Shown: one piece after another, positions 8,173 through 11,858 of the stretch | How the letters are laid out: each line of letters begins with the position of its first letter | How positions within the stretch are numbered: the stretch's first letter is position 1 | Assembly: GCA_028565635.1 (NCBI GenBank) | Contig: JAOXYB010030289.1 | Span: forward strand, 16,285-28,142 | From: Phoronis ovalis | Taxonomy: Eukaryota; Phoronida; Phoronidae | Length of the DNA: 11,858 nucleotides | Reading direction: 5' to 3' | Made by a program: the position numbers and the translations under genes | Notes under the pieces: model-generated | The model's database searches: none | Seen by the model: the letters and a program-made list of their open reading frames with translations, nothing else | Told to the model about the DNA's origin: nothing

Positions 8173-8265
8173 ATGGACCCACCTTCTGACAAAAACCCGT
8201 TTTGGCAACTTTGTGGTTGTAATGAACTTTTTAATGGTCATGTTGACAAAATTTCTAGCGATTCT
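8173..8265 (+). CDS. SLC35B3: SLC35B3 exon 1 (tentative)
   Basis: An ATG in context GAAATGG opens a frame of 31 codons (MDPPSDKNPFWQLCGCNELF, then NGHVDKISSDS) that runs into a strong GTAAGTG donor. The join to exon 2 is unsettled. The GTAAGTG donor ends in phase 0, but the best acceptor (8434) needs phase 1. Phase is restored either by a weaker donor four bases later (exon to 8269, GTGTGT) or by a weak acceptor at 8415. The N-terminus of this family is not conserved enough to decide. Translation starting inside exon 2 (ATG at 8389) is also possible. Confidence 0.45.
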
Positions 8266-11200
8266 GTAAGTGTGTGTTTATGTCTTAACTATTTGTTATC
8301 AGGCAATATCAGTATTGTTGTAGGACATTCTTAAGAAAGGGATATGTGATCTGATGTTTTGCACATAATGTTATTTTAAAATATTTTCATGAAACTTTGT
8401 AAATCATTACAAGAGTTTATGATTGATTTTTCAGGCAATCCACGTGCAAATTTAAGAATGCTCACACCAGGGGGCAGCTGGCGTATCAGTGCAAATGGAC
8501 TTAATCTCAAAACTTTCTCAGATTATATGAAAAAAGCTCAAACATATCCATTGTCAACTGAAAAGAGTATTAAAATTAATATAACAAATGAAAGAGATTT
8601 AGACAATGAAGGAAAAGAAGAAATTAAATTATTATTTTTTGATCTGAGTCATGTATCAAGGAGTGCACAATTTTTACTTCTTACTATTGGTGTATTTGTA
8701 TTTTATCTGGTATATGGATATTTTCAGGTAAGAATTGTTGTAAATACAATGTTACTTGTCACCTTTCAGTGCATCTATATTAATCTCAGTGCACAAGCCA
8801 AGCATACATAAATTCAAATATATGGACTTTTCTTGGCCATATGTTTAAACATTGATATAACGTATTAAGCTATTCTTCTTTTGGTGACACATTTTCTTGA
8901 TGGGAAGTACAAGTTTTTCGAAACAAATCTGAAAATTAAAATGTTTGTGTAGTAAAACAGTATCGATTAACAAAATACTATAATAATTACTATGTTAAGA
9001 GGTTATATAGTAAAATTGATCATGGTACCCCACCCCCTATGTAATGTCGTTAATCTCCCCAGCTTATTTTAACTTCTGTTACATTAATATACTGTGTACG
9101 TAATTATATGGATACAAAAGTTTAGGCGCATGTATTAATAATTTGAGGTTACAAACTATTGTATTTGTAAACTAGAAATGTTTCCTCTTAGAGAATTTTA
9201 ATACACCACTATAATTGTGAAGTGTAATCTGATAACCTACAACCTTTAATGTTTTTATCTTTACAGGAATTAATATTTAGGTTGGAAGGTTTCAAACCCT
9301 TTGGTTGGTATTTAACACTTATTCAGTTTGGCTGCTACTCAACATTTGGTATTGTTGAGCTGCAATTGAAAGAAGAAAAGAAAAGAAAGTATGTATTGCT
9401 CAAGCTAAAGTTAAATGTATTCATCTTATGCATGGAATTTTCCTAATCAAAGAAGTAATTTAGAAAACCTATGTGCTGAAATTTAGTCAAATAGGAATTA
9501 AGCATGAATTATTTTGAGTAATATCCGTGACTTATAATCCTTTCTTATGGAATACATTTTATGATGTGTTCTCAACTAAGGGACATGTATTGTAATTCAC
9601 AACTTGGTACATTCCAGATTTTGAAGTAGACAAGTGACATTTTGCTGCATCTGCATTTCGTCAAAACACAAAATTTATTTTATGCAACAACTTGCTGTAT
9701 TGATTATGTGATTGTCTCAAGAATGGTATTTTTATTTATTTCAGAATACCATTAAAAACTTATGCCTTAATAGCAGTGTTAACAGTAGGTACAATCGGCT
9801 TATCTAATACCTCAGTGGGCTATCTCAACTATCCAACACAAGTTATATTTAAATGTTGTAAATTAATCCCTGTGCTGATAGGTGGCATTTTAATTCAAGG
9901 TATGTCATGAGTCTGTTGGAGTAATAAGTTATTTAGAAAATGGAAAGCTTTCTATAAATGTATTTAAATTTGGCAGCAGACAATATTTTTACCATTATAT
10001 TGAAAAAATTCATGTTATTGTTTTACTACAGTAGATAAGATTATATATTTTTTTTTTATTCAAAGTGTCTTATTTTATACATTTCGATAACAAAACTAAA
10101 TGGCAAATATTGTAAATGACACCAAGCCCTAAAGACAATATAAGCAGGATCACATATTAAATAGATTAGTACTGAAAACTTGTTTGCTTTGTAATTGTAC
10201 CTGTTTGTGCTTGTATTCACAAAAATACAAAAGTCATTTGGCTCAGTGTTATATTGGATTGAACGTTAATATAAAGGAGCTGTTTGTTACATTGATTTCT
10301 TTTTTTGTTAAGCATTATGTTCTGTTTTTCTTTCAGGGAAAAAATATGGTATAATAGATGTGGTGGCATGTGTTTGTATGAGCATTGGTCTTATTTTGTT
10401 CACATTAGCAGATAGTAGTGTTTCACCCAATTTTAATTCTTATGGTAAGTATGCAGGTTAGAAGATTTAACATTTGTATATATTTATGTATGTGTGTGTG
10501 CATGTATATGTATGTAATATATGTGTGTGTGTGTGCGTGCATGTATACATATACACATACACACATACATATGGTTTCAGCTGTTTAATAACTTTCTCGA
10601 TAAGCTTTTAACAAAATGTAAATGTTATCTATTCCTTTCAGGGATAAAAAGTTGATGCATGTTGAATGTCCATACAGAACTGATAACTGATTTTTTTTGT
10701 GATAGTTTAGAACACCACTGTTAGTGTTGGCTGTCTTTTACTTCATATACAGTGTGCTTTAACTATGAACCTATCAAACCTGCAGACTACTTTCATGACT
10801 CCACTTGTACATCCAGTGTTGCCTTTCCTTTGTAGGCATATTATTAATTTCATTGGCACTTTGTGCAGACGCAGCAATAGGCAACGTGCAAGAAAAAGCC
10901 ATGAAGCAGTTTAATGGAAGCAATTCAGAAATGGTGGGTTTCTGCTATATGTTTATTGCCTATTTTATTTGTTGTATGAAAAAAATGTTTCAAAATAGAT
11001 TACAGTACATTACAGTTTTAATGTAACATTTAAATTTTTCTCAAAAACTCTTTCCAAGTCTTTCAAAACATGGTAAAAACTAATTTGTGCTTAACGTGAA
11101 ATTTTTCGCAAATAAAACAGGAATTTTTTTTTCCAGGTGCTATATTCCTATTCCATTGGTTTTATATATATTTTTATTGGTCTGTTAGTGTCGGGAGAGC

Positions 11201-11687
11201 TGATTCCCGCATTTACATTCTGTAATGAAGTAAGTGATAACTGTTCTTTAACCTGATGCTATCATAGTGTTCATGAGAACACAGTGTGCAGGGCCCTGTT
11301 GTTTCTTGGTTCTGTGCAAGTACATACTGTAACTTCCTTTTCTTTCATGGAAAATTAGTTTGGTGCAATTCACAATGGGAACGAAATGATTATATTGTTC
11401 TCGTGAACTGAAAGGTATCAATTAATATAAAAAAATTATGAACCTGAGCCTGAAATCATGCATGACATGAAGATAAACTTGTTGAAGTGAGTCATCACTT
11501 TCTAACATATATAATTATTGTCTAGTTTCAGCAGAAGTGAATGAATATTCCCTAAGTTTATTTTATCATTTTCAGTATCCTTTAAAAACGTATGGGTATG
11601 CTGTGGTATTTTCATTAACGGGTTATTTAGGAGTGAATATTGTTCTCACACTCGTCAAATCATTCGGTGCTCTGGTTGCTGTGACAG
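8173..11687 (+). CDS. SLC35B3: SLC35B3, Golgi PAPS transporter 2 (3' end missing)
   Basis: This spliced gene encodes a nucleotide-sugar-transporter-family protein (UAA/DMT fold) closest to SLC35B3 (PAPST2). In known biology it carries 3'-phosphoadenosine 5'-phosphosulfate from cytosol into the Golgi lumen for sulfation of glycans and proteins. Seven firm exons plus one tentative first exon give about 359 residues; human has about 401. Hydrophobic segments appear in order in exons 2 (FLLLTIGVFVFYLVYGY), 3, 4, 5, 6, 7 and 8. Signature blocks are YLNYPTQVIFKCCKLIPV, LCADAAIGNVQEKAMK, SEMVLYSYSIGF and YGYAVVFSLTGYLG, each nearly the same in human SLC35B3 and further from SLC35B2. Splice phases match at all six junctions from exon 2 to exon 8. 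The last exon here ends in phase 1 at a GTAACT donor after FGALVAVT, where about 75 residues of the family remain. The N-terminal 60 or so residues are acidic and poorly conserved. Confidence 0.92.
8435..8727 (+). CDS. SLC35B3: SLC35B3 exon 2
   Basis: The exon begins after TTGATTTTTCAG, or at 8416 in an alternative model, and ends in phase 0 at GTAAGA. It encodes a hydrophilic tail with basic and acidic stretches, then the first membrane segment ending FVFYLVYGYFQ (human FVFYLIYGYLQ). The 3' boundary is firm and the 5' boundary is not. The frame stays open upstream to an ATG at 8389. Confidence 0.85.
8728..9266. other. SLC35B3 intron 2, nothing recognised
   Basis: The intron is 539 bp and AT-rich, bounded by GTAAGA and TTTACAG. 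No repeat or RNA feature was seen. Confidence 0.7.
9267..9388 (+). CDS. SLC35B3: SLC35B3 exon 3
   Basis: The exon starts in phase 0 after ATCTTTACAG and ends in phase 2 at GTATGT. It encodes ELIFRLEGFKPFGWYLTLIQ, then FGCYSTFGIVELQLKEEKKR. It covers the second membrane segment and the start of a basic loop. The human match is ELIFSVEGFKSCGWYLTLVQ. Confidence 0.95.
9389..9744. other. SLC35B3 intron 3, nothing recognised
   Basis: The intron is 356 bp, bounded by GTATGT and TTTATTTCAG. No further feature was seen. Confidence 0.7.
9745..9899 (+). CDS. SLC35B3: SLC35B3 exon 4
   Basis: The exon starts in phase 2 after TTTATTTCAG and ends in phase 1 at GTATGT. It encodes IPLKTYALIAVLTVGTIGLS, then the family signature block NYPTQVIFKCCKLIPV and a further membrane segment ending GGILIQ. 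The NYPTQVIFKCCK block lies in the transport path in this family. Confidence 0.95.
9900..10336. other. SLC35B3 intron 4, nothing recognised
   Basis: The intron is 437 bp, bounded by GTATGT and TTTCTTTCAG, with a run of nine T near 10049. No further feature was seen. Confidence 0.7.
10337..10444 (+). CDS. SLC35B3: SLC35B3 exon 5
   Basis: The exon starts in phase 1 after TTTTTCTTTCAG and ends in phase 1 at GTAAGT. It encodes a KKYG turn, the membrane segment VVACVCMSIGLILFTLAD, and a luminal or cytosolic loop SSVSPNFNSY. Human has ICMSLGLIWFTLADS at the same place. Confidence 0.95.
10485..10571. repeat. TG/CA-rich microsatellite hairpin
   Basis: TG-rich runs (10485-10513 and 10522-10535) are followed by a CA-rich stretch (10545-10571) whose reverse complement nearly matches the first run. 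The transcript of SLC35B3 intron 5 would fold back here. This is a common slippage product in animal introns. Confidence 0.75.
10836..10933 (+). CDS. SLC35B3: SLC35B3 exon 6
   Basis: The exon starts in phase 1 after TTTCCTTTGTAG and ends in phase 0 at GTGGGT. It encodes GILLISLALCADAAIGNVQE followed by KAMKQFNGSNSEM. This is almost identical to the human block and is the most conserved stretch seen in the window. Confidence 0.96.
11137..11229 (+). CDS. SLC35B3: SLC35B3 exon 7
   Basis: The exon is 31 whole codons, starting after a T-tract ending TTCCAG and ending at GTAAGT. It encodes VLYSYSIGFIYIFIGLLVSG, then ELIPAFTFCNE, a membrane segment and its exit loop. A CAG at 11118-11120 is an alternative acceptor but would break the conserved SEM-VLYSYS join. 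Confidence 0.95.
11576..11687 (+). CDS. SLC35B3: SLC35B3 exon 8
   Basis: The exon starts in phase 0 after ATCATTTTCAG and ends in phase 1 at GTAACT. It encodes YPLKTYGYAVVFSLTGYLGV followed by NIVLTLVKSFGALVAVT. The next family residues (VTT-RKAMT region in human) should follow in an exon to the right of the window. Confidence 0.95.
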
Positions 11688-11747
11688 GTAACTTTCAAAC
11701 ACAAAAAAGTGTAAAAGAATCTTCGAGTGTCTTTTACATTTTTTTTT

Positions 11748-11858
11748 ACCTTCCTGTGTATTGATAGCATAGATATGAAAGTGACAATTTACCTTCCTGT
11801 GTATTGATAGCATAGATATGAAAGTGACAATTTACCTTCCTGTGTATTGATAGCATAG
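11748..11858. repeat. 43-bp minisatellite at the right edge
   Basis: A 43-bp unit starting ACCTTCCTGTGTATTGATAG begins at 11748, 11791 and 11834. The two full copies are identical and the third runs off the window. It lies in the SLC35B3 intron after exon 8 and is likely longer than seen here. Confidence 0.95.

Noticed and set aside
8728-8811. Continuation of the exon 2 frame past the donor
   Set aside because: The conserved protein leaves at YGYFQ and resumes at ELIF in exon 3, so the extra 27 residues are intron.
11118-11120. CAG as acceptor for SLC35B3 exon 7
   Set aside because: Would add 16 bases, shift the frame and separate SEM from VLYSYS, which are adjacent in the family.

Overview
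The window looks like nuclear DNA from an animal, most likely an invertebrate. It is AT-rich, its coding sequence is broken into short exons with GT..AG introns of a few hundred to about 2,000 bases, and it carries minisatellites, a tandem array and inverted-repeat elements. No operons, ribosome binding sites, tRNA, rRNA, CRISPR or virus-like genes were seen. The species cannot be named from the sequence.

Two conserved single-copy genes lie head to head. On the minus strand, 1329-6749 holds the first five exons of THOC1 (THO complex subunit 1, nuclear mRNA packaging and export), encoding about the first 126 residues; the rest lies to the left of the window. On the plus strand, about 8173-11687 holds most of SLC35B3 (the second Golgi PAPS transporter, which supplies the sulfate donor to Golgi sulfotransferases); the last roughly 75 residues lie to the right. 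Introns whose phases match across every confident junction, together with protein-level similarity recalled from the human orthologues, support both calls. Only the first SLC35B3 exon is uncertain. The start codons are 1.4 kb apart, and a small CpG-richer patch with YY1-like and CRE-like motifs lies over the THOC1 start.

Region by region: 1-127 is a 29-bp minisatellite; 128-1328 is THOC1 intron with nothing recognised; 1568-3065 is a higher-order tandem array of about 470-bp units built from two related subrepeats; 5339-6494 is a cluster of TA-flanked inverted-repeat elements sharing GTCCT/AGGAC ends, the last a perfect 27-bp-stem hairpin; 6742-6811 is the promoter and start of THOC1; 7234-7694 is a separate large inverted repeat between the two genes; 8173-11687 is SLC35B3; 11748-11858 is a 43-bp minisatellite running off the end.

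The two genes have no known direct functional link. Their pairing may be chance or may reflect a shared housekeeping promoter. The most interesting material is the non-coding repeat content: the array, the foldback family and the intergenic inverted repeat. I did not find a convincing new coding system.
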